A stretch of 64,000 bases of DNA from Prorocentrum cordatum (Eukaryota > Sar > Dinophyceae > Prorocentrales > Prorocentraceae). The stretch lies in contig CAUYUJ010001479.1 of the NCBI GenBank assembly GCA_963575745.1, positions 11,996 to 75,995 of the forward strand. Direction: 5' to 3'. The notes below the pieces were generated by a model. It did no database searches and had not been told where the DNA came from. It worked only from the letters and a program-made list of their open reading frames with translations. The position numbers and the translations under genes are program-made. This document shows, one piece after another, positions 28,270 to 39,515 of this stretch; position 1 is the first letter of the stretch, and each line of letters starts with the position of its first letter.

Positions 28270-28385
28270 AGCGAACACTCGCGGTGTCCGGGCAAATAGG
28301 GCGCGCGTGCCTTGAGCCCAAGGCAGCGGCGCGCGAGCTATGCTCCCGATACTGTAACATCTCCCAAAGAGCTACCCTTAAAGTC
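28134..28385 (-). repeat. 5' LTR, containing the Gag start codon
   Basis: 252 bp, one difference from the 3' LTR. The ATG of the giant ORF is at 28269-28267, so over half of the LTR is translated and the same initial reading frame is present in the 3' LTR. Confidence 0.88.
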
Positions 28386-28390
28386 TCCAA
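28386..28390. repeat. Target-site duplication, right copy (TCCAA)
   Basis: Matches 12417-12421. Confidence 0.75.
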
Positions 28391-28790
28391 ACCAAGCAAA
28401 TGGCGAGGACGTCTCTCGAACGAAACCGCGCCCAAACCAGGGGGAACCAACCAGGAGGACGTCTCAGGCGAAACTGCGCCGAAACATAACGAAACCAAGC
28501 AAATTGCGAGGGCGTCTCAGGCGAAACCGGGCCCAAACCAGGCGAAACCACAGCGAAACCATGCAAATTGCAAGGACGTCTCAGGCGAAAGCGGGCCCAA
28601 ACCAGGCCAAACCACGGCGAGGACGTCTCAGTCAAAACCATGCCCAAACCAGGCGAAACCAAGCAAATTGCGAGACGTCTCAAGCGAAACCGCGCCGAAA
28701 CCTGCGAGGACGTCTCAGGCGAAACCGAGCCCAAACCAGGCGAAACCGATGCGGAACCATGCAAAACGCCCACCAAATGATGACTGCTGA
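28391..28790 (+). repeat. Minisatellite into which the LTR element inserted
   Basis: Diverged units built from GCGAGGACGTCTCAGGCGAA, CCAAACCAGGCGAAACCA and AGCAAATTGC, period about 45-65 bp. Decayed units also occur left of the element at about 12305-12400, so the element split the array. Confidence 0.78.
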
Positions 28791-29102
28791 GGCGGACGGG
28801 GTTGGGCGCAGAAGGTTTCGTTTGTCTTTCGGTTGTTCTTGGGGCCTTGGTGTGGCGTAAGGAGAAATGTCTCCGAGTCTGTAGTGTACTATCCGGCGGC
28901 TCATAAAGTATCGAGGTGATTACTCAACACAACTGAGAACGCAATGCATACTAATAGCGGCAATGATCTTGCAGAAGCGTCGTTCAGACAATGACGCCAA
29001 AGGAGTCCTGCAGACGACCATCGAGTGCGAACATGCGTGCCACTGTAGCATCCAGCATATCCAGCATATGCGTGTCCTACTTTGAACCCTCTGATCGTCA
29101 AC
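28791..29102. other. Unassigned sequence downstream of last recognised myosin exon
   Basis: No exon, RNA or repeat recognised with confidence. If the myosin gene continues, this is intron 12. Confidence 0.3.
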
Positions 29103-29219
29103 CTGTTGACAACGTCTCTCGTACTCCTCAGCCTGCCTGTCACCTCGTTGAGCTCCTCCCGAAGGCGCTTGTTCTCGGACTCCACGCCCTTGGCGATGCG
29201 GTCGCCCTCCGCCCTCGAC
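29103..29219 (-). CDS. Myosin exon 12: coiled coil
   Basis: Encodes SRAEGDRIAKGVESENKRLR then EELNEVTGRLRSTRDVVN. The likely donor AACAG|GTTGAC would be a GT donor, unlike the others. No downstream exon was found. Confidence 0.5.
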
Positions 29220-29939
29220 CTCCAGCTCTCGCTGGAGAGGCAAAAACACTCCGGCGCCCTGGAAGAACACCTTTTTGCTCGGCTGGGGCCCCGGGCTGGG
29301 GCCCACAGACGGCAACAACAAGCAAGACGGGGCCGAGAGCTCTGGACGCCCCTGCGCATCCAGAAGCTGAAAACCTGGTGACTGTACCCGCTCAGTCAAA
29401 AGCTCTCGCAGCATGTTTTCTGAGCGGGGCGGGTCCCGCAGTCTCGGCCCCTGAGGAGTGGCTATCTGCGGCCCAAGCCCGCCCATGAGCACTCGCCAGG
29501 CATCTGCTCGGTGGGGGCGGGCCCCAAACCCTGAGGTTTCGGGGTTTCTGCCGGTCAGAGTCAGAAAAGAATTGCAGGTGCTAGATCCGCAGGTCGTTGA
29601 CCCTCTTTTTAAGCGTCGCTTTGGTTCTTCTAATAACCAAGGAGCCTCGGCCCCCGAGCACCGCTGAGAAGCCACGACGTCGGGGCTCTGTGGCGGCCAG
29701 GCAAGCGACGACGAACACGACGACGACGAAGGAGGCCGCGGGCGGGAAAGATGTCCAGATCCGCGGCCCCGCGGCCTACACTGCTCGGCCTCGGCACCAT
29801 GGACTCGGCGCGGCTCTGCGTGGATCCCCCGTGCGGACCGCGCCCACGGAATCACAGCCGCGGCTTCGAGACCGCGAGGGCACGGACGTGTGACGTGCTT
29901 CAGCCGCCCGCGAGGAGGTGGAGGTGGCGGGGGGGACCG
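29220..29939. other. Myosin intron 11
   Basis: Intronic GC-rich sequence; no repeat family recognised apart from a short CGA run near 29705-29730. Confidence 0.45.
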
Positions 29940-30085
29940 CTCAGCGCTCTGCGCGGCCCGCTGGTGCTGCTCGACGCTGCGCCTCAGGGCCTCGCACTGC
30001 TCCTCCGCCCGCGCGAGGCGCGCCTGGTGGTCCTGCGCCGGCTCGAGGCGGGAGCGCAGGCCCTGGAGCTCGGCCCGGAGCTCGC
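29940..30085 (-). CDS. Myosin exon 11: coiled coil
   Basis: Encodes ELRAELQGLRSRLEPAQDHQ then ARLARAEEQCEALRRSVEQH. The acceptor is CTGCCGAG|GCGAGC. The 3' limit is approximate; no convincing donor was seen. Confidence 0.52.
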
Positions 30086-30520
30086 CTCGGCAGTCGGGCG
30101 TGCAACCGGCAGGAACGCCAGAACGAGGGACGAAGGGGCCCCCTCTGGCCACGACGAGCCCCAGCCGTGAATAGGACGCCCGACCCCGATCTAAGCACCG
30201 GCCCGAAGACCAGCCCATCCTAAGCCCAAGGTAGTCATCATTCGTTCAGCACCCCGACTGTACGGCGCGCCACTTACCTGGGGGCGGGACGACTGGAGCT
30301 GCCCGCGCAGAATCGCAGATGACAAGTCCGAGCAAGGAGCAAGCGCAGACTCCCAGAGGTCCACGCGGACTTCTTGGGCCTTGAGGGGGAAAGTTGGGAG
30401 AAAACGTCGAGCGTGACTCGGCGGCACATCGCCGATAGATCAGCGATAGCCTCCCACAGAGAATTCGCACACTGCTAGGCGGCGGGATGAGTTATCGGGC
30501 CCTCAGTCGGCGGTGGACAA

Positions 30521-30680
30521 ACCTCCCTCTAGTAAACCTCCCCTTAGTGAAAACGGCCTGGGACCGAAACCGACGGACCTGGACCCGCAAAAATGACGGC
30601 CGCGACGCCCTCTCGCGAACCGAAAACGGCCAATTCCTGCATCGACGTGTCCGGGCAGGAGGTCTGCCCACCCCCGACCC
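30521..30680 (+). repeat. Intronic segment duplicated at 37256-37420
   Basis: Both copies carry AAACCTCCCT, GTGAAAACGGCCTGGGACC, GAAACCGACGGACCTGGACC and CGAACCGAAAACGGCCAAT in the same order and at similar spacing. Confidence 0.8.
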
Positions 30681-30849
30681 ATCGGGCCCTCATTGGCGGC
30701 GAGTGGGCGTCTTGCCTGTCGAGGCATCCCCCCTGAGCCGACGCCTGCCGACTAGATCCCCCCCTCCCCCGAGGCCCGCGCCAGATCCCCCCCCTGGCAG
30801 CGCCTCTGGCGCCGCGGCTGGCGCGCTCCGCGCGCCGCAGCCCCAAGGC

Positions 30850-31300
30850 AACGAGGCGACGGCGGGGCGGCGACGGCGGCAACATGGCCGTCAGAGCGAC
30901 ACAGCAGCCCAGACGACGGGCGGCGACGAGGCGGCGACGGCGGCTGCCTGGCCACCAGAGCGCGACACCGGCCCAACGGGCGGCGACGAGGCGGCGACAG
31001 GGCGGCGACAGGGCGGCGACGGCGGCTACGTAGCCGCCAGAGCGGTCCACAGATACTGCACCTCGCTGATATCCATTGTGCAATCTGTGTGTTGCAACCT
31101 ATGTCCTACGTGACGCAACGCAACGCAAAGCAACTTGAAGCAACACAACGCAAGTCAAGGTAACGAAACGCAAAGCAATCAGACGACGGGCGGCGACGGG
31201 GCGTCGACGGGTCGGCGACGGCGGCAACGCGCCACACCGGCCCAGACGTCGGGCGGCGACGAGGCGGCGTCGGCGGCAACATGGCCGCCAGAGCGGCACA
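30850..31300 (+). repeat. GGCGGCGACGAGGCGGCGAC minisatellite
   Basis: Imperfect units around GGCGGCGACGAGGCGGCGAC and GGCAACATGGCCG, in two blocks split by an ACGCAA-rich stretch. Confidence 0.7.
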
Positions 31301-31842
31301 CATGCCCAATTCCTTGGACCAGCAGCAAACACCCCCAAGTGCGAGCGCTGTTGAGAAAAAGCGGCAAGGGCGTACACGTCGGTCGGAAGAAGTAGGTAGA
31401 AACATGAAGTAGGAAGGCGGATATAGTAGATTGGGTCCAGGCCCCCCCAGAGAATAACAAAGCACAGCAAAAGCGTGTCGATTCTTGAAGCAGGAAGGCG
31501 CTTGAAGTAGATTGGGATCCGGGAATCCAAACATTACCTACTTTCAACGACCGCCTCGCGCTGCGCGGAGCGCGAAGTGCGAATGACTTCGCGCTCTCGC
31601 GCCGCCTCCCAGGGGAGAAGAGGATGAGGAGGAATCGGAGCCGAGCCGCGAAGCGCGAAGCGCGAATAACTTCGCGCCCTCGAGGGCGCCCTTGGCCTCG
31701 CCCCACGCGAGGCCCCGTAGGAGGGCACTCTGATGAACCAGCACGTCGGCGAGCCCGAGAAGCCGGAACAGTCCCGACTCCTCTCGTCCTCTCCAGGCTT
31801 GAGCTTTCAGAGCCCTGGCTTACAACTCTTCGTCCTCCCCCT

Positions 31843-31896
31843 CCCCCTCCTCCTCCTCCTCCTCCTCCTCCTCCTCCTCCTCCTCCTCCTCCTCCT
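31843..31896. repeat. CTC trinucleotide microsatellite
   Basis: Nearly pure (CTC)n. Confidence 0.9.
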
Positions 31897-31954
31897 ACTC
31901 CTGATCCTGGTCTCAGTGTCCCTGACCCGCCCCATTGTGCGCGCCGCCAGTCGC

Positions 31955-32046
31955 CGTTGCTCTGCAGCATCCGCGAGGCCTCCTCGGCCCCCTCCCGCAG
32001 CTCACGCTCCAAGCACTCCACCCGCGCGCTGAGGTCCGTGTTGGTC
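31955..32046 (-). CDS. Myosin exon 10: coiled coil
   Basis: Encodes TNTDLSARVECLERELREGA then EEASRMLQSN. The acceptor CCAGCAG|GACC completes the split codon of exon 9. The donor is placed at AACG|GCGAC, matching the GAG|GCGAG start of the next exon. Confidence 0.58.
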
Positions 32047-33219
32047 CTGCTGGCTGCACGGTACCCATCGGTTGGAAGAAGTAGGTAATTAGCAACATGA
32101 AAGTAGGAAGGCATTGAAAGCAGAGTGTGTGTCCACCCGCCCCCCACAGCGGACGGAAAAGGTGGAGCCACTCGATCATTGAAGTAGGAAGGCGCGTAAA
32201 GTAGATTGGAATCTGGAACTCCCAGCATACCTACTTTCAACGACCGATGGGTAAAAAGTGGCCCCTGGCAAGGATGGACCTGTTTTGGTCGGCCAAGATG
32301 CTCGGTGTATAGACGGCCCAGCTTGACAAGACGTTGGAAGGCTGGAGCGTCGATACACCGAACTCATTCGCCGAATTCCTACAAGCCTGACCACGACTAA
32401 CGAGACAACATTGAAGTCGCGCCGCGGGGAGCTTGCCCCGCCCTCCCAAGCTGAAGCCACCGCATCGAGGTGCACGGGCGGGTAGACAGGATGCTTCCAG
32501 CCAAGAGCCCAGCGCGCCCGTCAACTTTGAAGGGACCGCTCAACAAAGAGCACCCACTGCGCCTCAACTTTGCAGAGGCTGCTCAGTGATGACGCATTGT
32601 CAAAAGCCACCCGGCGTCGTCGCGTTAATTGCGGCCAGACGTGTAGGGTCCTTGGCCGAACGAACGACGTGGCGTATACATCGAAAGAACCCTCTGACTT
32701 TCGGTGATCTCTCCTGGAGAGGCTCAATCACCGAAATCCGAGCGCGCCCAGTCAGTGCCGGCGGGACCTCACTTGGGCCGACACCGAGGGGTTCTACGGC
32801 GAAGATCGGGGACGTCCAAGAGGGGACGTCCCAAAAGGGGGTTCGCATATCATTGCGGGAAGCACGTGCGCGGCCCAGGGTGCGCCGAAGGACCGAATTA
32901 ACACAGGAAGCGGGGCCAAAATCTGAGCAGATCGCATTGCATGGCCCCGGCAATGGTACCCACCCCTCCATCGCCTCCCATTTTGGACGGTCCCAATGAA
33001 GGTCACTCTCACCCCCGCCCCCCGCGTCATGTTTTTGGTTCTCAACGTCCCCTTCCCCGGGAGCCGTGTTTCGTCCTGGGTCCCTCTCGGACGGTCCCGC
33101 ATCCCTGTGAGGGACAGGAGGCCAAACTCCGCCGACAAACTGCCCGTCGTGTGTCTTGCTCTCCTTCGCGACGCGAAAGGGGGCGGGGGTGGGGCACGCC
33201 GTGCACGCGCCGCCGAGTC
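32047..33219. other. Myosin intron 9
   Basis: Contains the second copy of the GAAGTAGGAAGGCG...CTACTTTCAACGACCG segment (32095-32245). The rest is unassigned. The intron is bounded by the direct repeat GCAGGAC. Confidence 0.5.
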
Positions 33220-33371
33220 CTGCGAAGCTCGAGGACCTCGTCCGAGACCTTCAGCCCCGTCGTGCCGAGGGCCAGGGCGACCGGCGGCGGGGGCCGCTCG
33301 CCCCTGGGCGTCACGGCCTCCTGGAACTGCTCCCGGAGGCTCTCGAAGATGAGCCTCTGGTCCATCAGCGA
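33220..33371 (-). CDS. Myosin exon 9: tail segment
   Basis: Encodes SLMDQRLIFESLREQFQEAV, TPRGERPPPPVALALGTTG, then LKVSDEVLELR: helix, Pro-rich linker, helix. The donor is CTTCGCAG|GACTCG. The acceptor (GGAAG|TCG) is less certain. Confidence 0.6.
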
Positions 33372-33537
33372 CTTCCGACCGCCCGGGTGGAGAGACATGC
33401 GCAGACCTGGGGGCAGCAGACGCACCGTGACGCCAGCGGCCAGGCAGAGCAGCTGCGCTGGCGGAAGGGCAGTGACAGCGGGGATGCCGTCGAGGCGAAG
33501 CGTGCCGCTCTGCAGGGAAACAGAAGGAGGCAGGGAC

Positions 33538-33668
33538 TTGCCATCGCTCGGACGTCCATTCCCCGTGCATTGTTCGGTCTTGCGCGTGGTGTTTTGCTCG
33601 ATGATCCAGGATGCTCCTCGATTGTCCTCGCCGAGAAAACAAAGCACACGTCCGAGCGATGCCAAGGG
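33538..33668 (+). repeat. Intronic segment duplicated at 51499-51632
   Basis: Both copies share TTGCCATCGCTCGGACGTCC, GATGCTCCTCGAT and GCACACGTCCGAGCG in the same order. Confidence 0.8.
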
Positions 33669-35319
33669 GAGGGCGGCCGACGGAGGAGAGAGGGAGCAGG
33701 GGTCGCTCAGGGGGACGGGCCACGCCCGGCCCGCAGACAAGCACGCACAAGCATAAACTCTCGGACGTCCGCGCGACTTTCTGGGATCGGCGCTGAGTTC
33801 TGGCGCGCTCCGCGCGAGGGGGTGTGTCCAGCGCCGACCCCAGGAAATCCGCGCGGATCTCGAACATTTCCTATATCTCGTGGAAAGAAGAACTACCGAT
33901 CGAAAAATTACCCCAGCCAATCCTCCGGGCAACCTCGCCAGACCATCTGGCCAAACCCAGCCAACGTCTCTGGCCAACCCTGCTGGGGTAACTGTTTCCA
34001 TACCGGTTGCAAGCTTTTGCTTACCGTGTCGCGGCGGCGGCCTGGGCGACACGCCATGCTTTGCAAGCGGATAGCGTGTGGGAGGCTTCGAAAGGCTCAG
34101 GACGTCGACGCCTGGGGACCAGGATGTGGACAGCGTGTCTGGCCGAGGCGGAACTGGCGGCGCGAGACGCTAAGCAAAAGTCCCCGTCCATCACATGTTT
34201 ATGCCGATTTTGATTAGAGGGGGCACACAGGAGGACACAAATCTCTTCCGAAGGCAACAAGAACTCTAAACCAGGGCGCCCTTGCCCGAGAAAAGCAGCA
34301 TACATGAGACGCCATGCGCTGGATACAGGGGTACCTTTCATGTGAAAGTTAAGGGTCGACCTGCTAATCAACTTCGACATGATGTCTTTTCCTCCTTCGG
34401 GGACCGTCGCCCTCCATGGTGCGAAGAGCCTCTATGGTGCGAAGAGGCTCCGCAGCACCCGCGCCGCGGGGCCTGTCATCGCCAGCGGCCGCCTTTCAGG
34501 GCGGACGGAAGGGTGGGCTGCAACAAAGAGGGGTTGCAAGAGGGGGGGGGGGGGGCTGAGGGGAGGGGTCAGCAGCCTGGAATCGGCGATACATCGCCGA
34601 TGGATCGGCGACAGGGCCCCCGTAGCGAATCCGCACGTTCGTGGGCGGGGGCGGGCTATCGGGCCCCCTATTGGCGATGTGTGCGCGAGTGGGGGTCGAG
34701 ATGCACTCCTCGACGCTTCCTGGCGCTGGAGGCACCCGTGTGCCGAGGAGAGCACCGGCGGCGGGGCCGAGACCGGGCGCGTGCAGCCAGTGGTGTACCC
34801 CCCCCCCTTTCTCTCCCGATCTGGCACGAAGCAGGCGGGGGTCCTGGGGGAAACTGGTCCTGGGCCCCAGGGGCCTTCTCCCAGGGCCACGTCTGAACAG
34901 CGGCTGGGGGAAAGCCCCGGGCGGGGTGGCTTCTCAAGCGGTCCCAGGGCCCAGACGGGCCCTGGGAGCCCGAAAACAAGCGGAAAGCCCCAGGACGGGA
35001 CCCCCCCAAGACATCCGACGAAATCCGCCGACCCGGGCTTGTCCGTTCAAGTCGTCATCTCCGTCATTCGTTGGTCGTCGTCTCTGTCGTCCCCTTTCCC
35101 TGCCTCCCCCCTTTCCCTGGGCTCGTCGAAGTTCCCTCCTTTGCCCTTTCCCAGGGACCTCCTCAGCGCGCCAGCCAAAGCGAAAATAAGCAACGTCGTA
35201 ATTGAGTCGAAGGGAAGCCCCTTCGATCCCTCCCCCGCCGGCGGGGGATGGGGGGGGGTCCCGGGGGGGAATCAGACGCCCCCGGGGGGGGGTGAGATAC
35301 GACGCCCCCCTGGGAGTCT

Positions 35320-35960
35320 CGGAGCCCCAAAAAGCCCCAAGACGGACCAAGAGTGCTCCAAGCGGCTCCAAAGACAGTCCACGAGAACCCCGAATCGCCG
35401 AGCGATCTGTCCAAGACGCCTTGACGGCCTCCAGACGGCCCAAGAGGCCTGCAAAGCGCCCCTAAGAGGCCTCCAGGAGCTTTCCCACGAGAGCCCCCAA
35501 AGGCAAAATTCATTGATTTCCCATGCGTGTTTGAAAGATTTTGGCGTTCTTGCCTCTTCCGCTTCCCGACGCGCCAAGACGGCCCAAGAGGCCCCTAAGA
35601 TCGCCCCGAGACGGCCCAAGAGGCCCCCAAGAGGGTCCCCTAACGGCCGAAGAGGGCCCCAAGACGGCCCACGCCTCCAAGACGGCCCAAGAGGCCCCCA
35701 AGACGGCTCCAGGAGAGTGCCCAGACGGGGGACCCGAATGGACATTTCGAGCTCTCAGCCCCAAGAGGCCCCCAAGAGGCCCCGAAGAAGCCCCAAGAGG
35801 CCCCAAGAGGCTCCCAAGGGGCCCCCAAACTGCCCCAAGACAGCCCAGGAGAGCCCCAAATTGCCCAGGAGGCCTCCAAGAGTGCCTCGAGACGGCGCAA
35901 GAGGAGCCCTGGACGGCCCAAGACGGCCTCAGGAGAGCCACAGGCTGTCCCAAGAAAGCC
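35320..35960 (+). repeat. CCAAGA-type array inside a myosin intron
   Basis: Same degenerate 10-13 nt units as at 6.4-11.1 kb, with one island (35505-35570: TTCATTGATTTCCC...TTTTGGCGTT) matching the islands of the 357-bp higher-order repeat. Confidence 0.78.
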
Positions 35961-35967
35961 TCTGGCC

Positions 35968-36006
35968 TCCTCCTCCTCCTCCTCCTCCTCCTCCTCCTCC
36001 TCCTCC
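35968..36006. repeat. CTC microsatellite following the CCAAGA array
   Basis: (CTC)n run, then further CTC-rich sequence to about 36120. Confidence 0.85.
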
Positions 36007-36563
36007 CCACCCCTCTGCTCCCCCTCCTCCTGCTCTCCTCTGCCTCCTTCTCCTCCTCTTGCTTCTCCTCCACATCCTTCTCCCCCCTCCTCCTCTCTCG
36101 TCCACCTCCTCCCCCCTGCCGCCCCCCCCCCCTCGTTTGCATCTTCGTCGCTCTCAGGGTCGGCGGCAACGGGCGTGAGGCCTTCGCAATCATTGTGTCG
36201 ACGCGCGCGCCCCCAGAGACTTCCCGACTCTCTGCCCGGAGGCCATCTTGATGGCCCCAGGCAGGGCCCGAGAACGGGCCCCGGAGGCCGAGTTCGAGCA
36301 AGAACGCCAGGATGGAAAACGCACGCCGTTGGAGGTCCGGGCCCGCTCTGCGGAGCGAGCGCGCTCCACTGCTCGCAGGGCGACTGCTCGCGAATGGCCC
36401 GGATCCGCGGCGGGGATCGGCGGTGCATTCCGCCGAGGCAAGCATCTGGTTCTCGGGCGTTTGCGAGCGGGCACGCTGCGAGTAGCGGAACGCGCTCGTC
36501 GATTCACGGCGACCGCTCTCGTCCGACCCGGGCCTCGGGCGGGGGTCCGCGCATCGAGCTTAT

Positions 36564-36666
36564 CTTCGACAGCTCCCTGCGGATGTCGTCGAGGCCCTCG
36601 GAGCGGGAGGCGCCCTCGCTCTTGGCCATCTCCACGATCTGCTCCTGCAAGCGCTCCGCGTGCCTC
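36564..36666 (-). CDS. Myosin exon 8: coiled coil
   Basis: Encodes RHAERLQEQIVEMAKSEGAS then RSEGLDDIRRELSK. The first base completes the split Arg codon of exon 7 (acceptor CGTCAG|GAGGCA). The 3' limit is uncertain; I placed it before ATAAGC because that keeps frame with exon 9. Confidence 0.6.
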
Positions 36667-36956
36667 CTGACGGGCTCCGGAAACCCTGGACCTCAAACGA
36701 TGTTGAAAACACATCGGATGCCTTTTCTCCGTGTTCAAGCATTCGGTTTTTCGGCCAACCAGAGCGGACAAAAAAACAACGCATCCCAAAACATACAAAA
36801 CTGCACATAAAACGGAATCGAGCCGAGAACGGTGCGAAAGAGAACCCCCAAACGGAGCAAAAGCTAATTCCCACACTGAAAGCACGTCGATCTTGGACAA
36901 TGGGGAAAACACGTTCCCAGTGTTTTCAACATCACTACACCCTGAATCGCCCATAC

Positions 36957-36992
36957 ACACAGACACACACACACAGACACACACACACACAC

Positions 36993-37073
<81 letters not shown>

Positions 37074-37112
37074 CGCACACACGCACACACGCACACACGC
37101 ACACACACACAC
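36957..37112. repeat. CA/GT dinucleotide microsatellite
   Basis: About 155 nt of (CA)n with regularly spaced CG interruptions near the right end. Confidence 0.95.
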
Positions 37113-38178
37113 CACATGTTTCTCACTCCAGTCGGCCGCGCGCAAGAGTGACCCTGGGCAAGAGTGACCTTTGGTGCGCGGCACGGGGGACGCGGGGGGA
37201 CCAAACACAAGCGCACAAGACGGCGCTACCATCGCACCGCGTCAGGCGATCGGGGGACCTCCCTTTAGTAAACCTCCCTTTGGTGAAAACGGCCTGGGAC
37301 CGAAACCGACGGACCTGGACCCGCAAAAATAACGGCCGTGACGCCCTCCCGCGAACCGAAAACGGCCAATCCACTAGTCGAAGTGTCAGGGCAGGAGGCC
37401 TGTCCACCCCCGACCCCTTGGGCCCGCGCCGAAGGTCACTCCGGCGAAGGGTCACCCTGACTCGGGTCGGGCGAAAGGGGGGGAATAGCAAAGGGGGGGG
37501 TTGAGAATCAGCTCACGTAGCTGATTTTCCCGGCGCCTCCCGGCGCCAGAGGCGGCTGTGCATCGAGGAACTTGCCCCTCGGTGAGGCCGAAATCAGCTG
37601 CATGGAGCAAATTTCGTCACCCTCCCTTTCCCAGTCCCCCCCTTTCGTCCGGCCCGACTGACGTGCAGCCGACCCCCCTGGGGGGCGCGACGTTTGCCTC
37701 CGCCGGCCTCCCGCGGCGGAGCCGCCCCCCTGCCACTGCTTCCGCCGCCCTCCGCCGGCCTGCTGCCGCCCTCCGCCAGGGCAGAGGTGCCGGCCCCTCG
37801 ACACGCTGGGGGCACCGGACCGGGCACCCCCTTGGACGAGGACACGGTGGGTCTGGAGGCCGGTGGAGCTCCGATCGCGGATCGGCCACGGATATCACCG
37901 TCGCCCTCACGAATTCAGGGGTCATCCAGGGTCTGCAGCCTCCCAGGCACATTCCTGAACGAACGCCCCCACAGTATTCCTCGGAGTGGGAACGCCGACG
38001 ACCCCCAGGAGTCTGGACTGGCCCTTCCCCAGGACAGCTTGGTTCGTCCCAGGCCGTGTCCTGTGACGGCCCCGAGGCCTGGTGAGAGGGCCCCTGGAGG
38101 CCGAGGACAGCCAGAAGCCTCCCGCCGTGAACTCGTCCACGGCGAGAGGAGTTGGGGAAGACGAGGCCCCCGCTTAGA

Positions 38179-38380
38179 GGCCTCCCAGATGGTATGCGAG
38201 TAGATGGGGTCGAAGGATCGCGCCGCATCGCCGATGCATCGGCGACGCATCGGCGACGTCGGCGACGCATCGGCGACGTCGGCGTGGAGAAGATCGGGCT
38301 CCACATCGAGCCGCACCGCCGATGCATCGGCGATGCGGCGCCATCCTCCGACCACATCTGCTCGGACCCCGTCTGGGGGC
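38179..38380. mobile_element. Family-1 foldback element, copy A
   Basis: Terminal inverted repeats built on GGCCTCCCAGATGG / CCGTCTGGGGGCC and ...GGATCGCGCCGCATCGCC / its complement, with an internal array of GATGCATCGGC. Practically identical to copy B (39054-39256). Confidence 0.78.
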
Positions 38381-38403
38381 CCAGATCTCTGGAGCCGCCT
38401 CTC

Positions 38404-38507
38404 CTGGAGGCCTCCAGCTCCAGCTCCAGTGTCTGCGCCTTCGCCCGCTGCAGCGACAGCTCCGCAGACGCGCTGGCGCCCCCCGCGGCCCTCTCGGACT
38501 CCAGCGC
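38404..38507 (-). CDS. Myosin exon 7: coiled coil
   Basis: Encodes ALESERAAGGASASAELSLQ then RAKAQTLELELEAS. The acceptor is CCCGAG|GCGCTGGAG and the donor CCTCCAG|GAGAGG. A foldback element (38179-38380) starts about 25 nt after the donor. Confidence 0.6.
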
Positions 38508-39053
38508 CTCGGGTCGGCCAGGGCGGCACACCCACCGACTGCCAGAGACCGAGGGAGGGCGCAGGGGAACCCTGCATCCCAGATCTCCGGCGGTAGTGGA
38601 GGCTTGGAAATGGGCACCGGCACCAACAAAGGGGGGGGGGGGGCCTCCACCGGGAGAAGCTGGTCCTAGATTTTGGTGTTGGTGGTAATTTGTTGGCCAC
38701 CTGGGAAGCCCAAGTATTACCAGCAACACCGAGATCGGGATCGCCTTCCCTCGGCGGAGGCACAACGCCGATATTGGGGTGGGTGTCAACCTATAGCCCT
38801 CCGACGGTATGATTTGCTCAAACTCTTGAGTTGTTCCTCGATTTCGGCCACCGCGGGGCCCGTTTTCGGGGCCAGGGGCACACAACATTGCACCGTGGGC
38901 GCGAAAAGGGCCCTGGGGAAGTTGACGGGTCCATTGGGGCTGCGCATTGAACAAATTATATCATCGGTTGTCTGGGTTGGGGTCAGGGAGATGAAGAGCC
39001 GTGGGGAGGGGGTGACAGACGGCACGCCAGCAGGCTCGGACAAAGAACTTGGA

Positions 39054-39256
39054 GGCCTCCCAGATGGTATGCGAGTAGATGGGGTCGAAGGATCGCGCCG
39101 CATCGCCGATGCATCGGCGACGCATCGGCGACGTCGGCGACGCATCGGCGACGTCGGCGTGGAGAAGATCGGGCTCCACATCGAGCCGCACCGCCGATGC
39201 ATCGGCGATGCGGCGCCATCCTCCGACCACATCTGCTCGGACCCCGTCTGGGGGGC
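39054..39256. mobile_element. Family-1 foldback element, copy B
   Basis: Matches copy A base for base over about 195 nt by eye, so one derives from the other recently. Confidence 0.78.
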
Positions 39257-39515
39257 CCAGAGGCACAAGTTGAGCAGGGACCGACTGTTCCAGCATTCCC
39301 ATAAGCCTACCACGACATGCTCTTAGAACAAACGAGGGTTCTCATTACGGCAATGTCGTGCTCATACCTCAAGAGCGATAGAGAAAAACAAGACTGCCTC
39401 AGCCAAGACATTATCTAATAACCTTAGTCTTTGTTACTGCAGGCATGTCCGGACGCGCCGCCGCTGCTTGAACGGGGGGTACGGGGGAACGATAGGGGGC
39501 GAACGGCTCAGGTAC

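Larger units (their letters stand above)
12422..28385 (-). mobile_element. 16-kb Ty1/copia LTR retrotransposon with captured RNA-processing domain
   Basis: The element reads right to left. Order in the coding sense: 5' LTR, initiator-tRNA-type primer site, Gag with membrane segments and zinc knuckle, Tpt1-like domain, RING-H2, aspartic protease, stop, unknown domain, methyltransferase-like domain, Cys/His cluster, integrase, frameshift, reverse transcriptase, RNase H, 3' LTR. Integrase preceding RT defines the copia order. The two LTRs differ at one of 252 positions and the TSD is intact, so the insertion is recent. At about 16 kb it is far larger than typical copia elements (about 5 kb), mainly because of the 2907-codon first ORF. 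It sits in a diverged minisatellite whose units are visible on both flanks. It appears less GC-rich than its surroundings. Confidence 0.92.
30086..31954. other. Myosin intron 10, repeat-filled
   Basis: Contains a decayed GGCGAT-type element (30427-30510), a segment duplicated at 37.3 kb (30521-30680), a GGCGGCGACGAGGCGGCGAC minisatellite (30850-31300), an ACGCAA run (31108-31165), a segment near 31400-31550 duplicated at 32095-32245, and a CTC microsatellite (31843-31896). Confidence 0.6.
33372..36563. other. Myosin intron 8, repeat-filled
   Basis: Contains a segment duplicated at 51.5 kb (33538-33668), a GGCGAT-type element (34570-34720), G-runs near 34541-34553, an AGTCGAAGGGAAGCC block shared with 42.86 kb (35190-35240), a CCAAGA-type array (35320-35960), a CTC microsatellite (35968-36006) and the GGGTCGGCGGC tail (36150-36205). 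Confidence 0.55.
36667..38403. other. Myosin intron 7
   Basis: Contains a CA microsatellite (36957-37112), the second copy of the 30.5-kb segment (37256-37420), one ACGGCCCCGAGGCCTGGTGA-type element (about 38065-38160) and a family-1 foldback (38179-38380) next to exon 7. Direct repeat CAGGAG at its ends. Confidence 0.6.

Noticed and set aside
34379-36178. 599-codon plus-strand ORF
   Set aside because: Covers the CCAAGA array and CTC microsatellite; Pro/Arg-rich translation of repeats with no domain.
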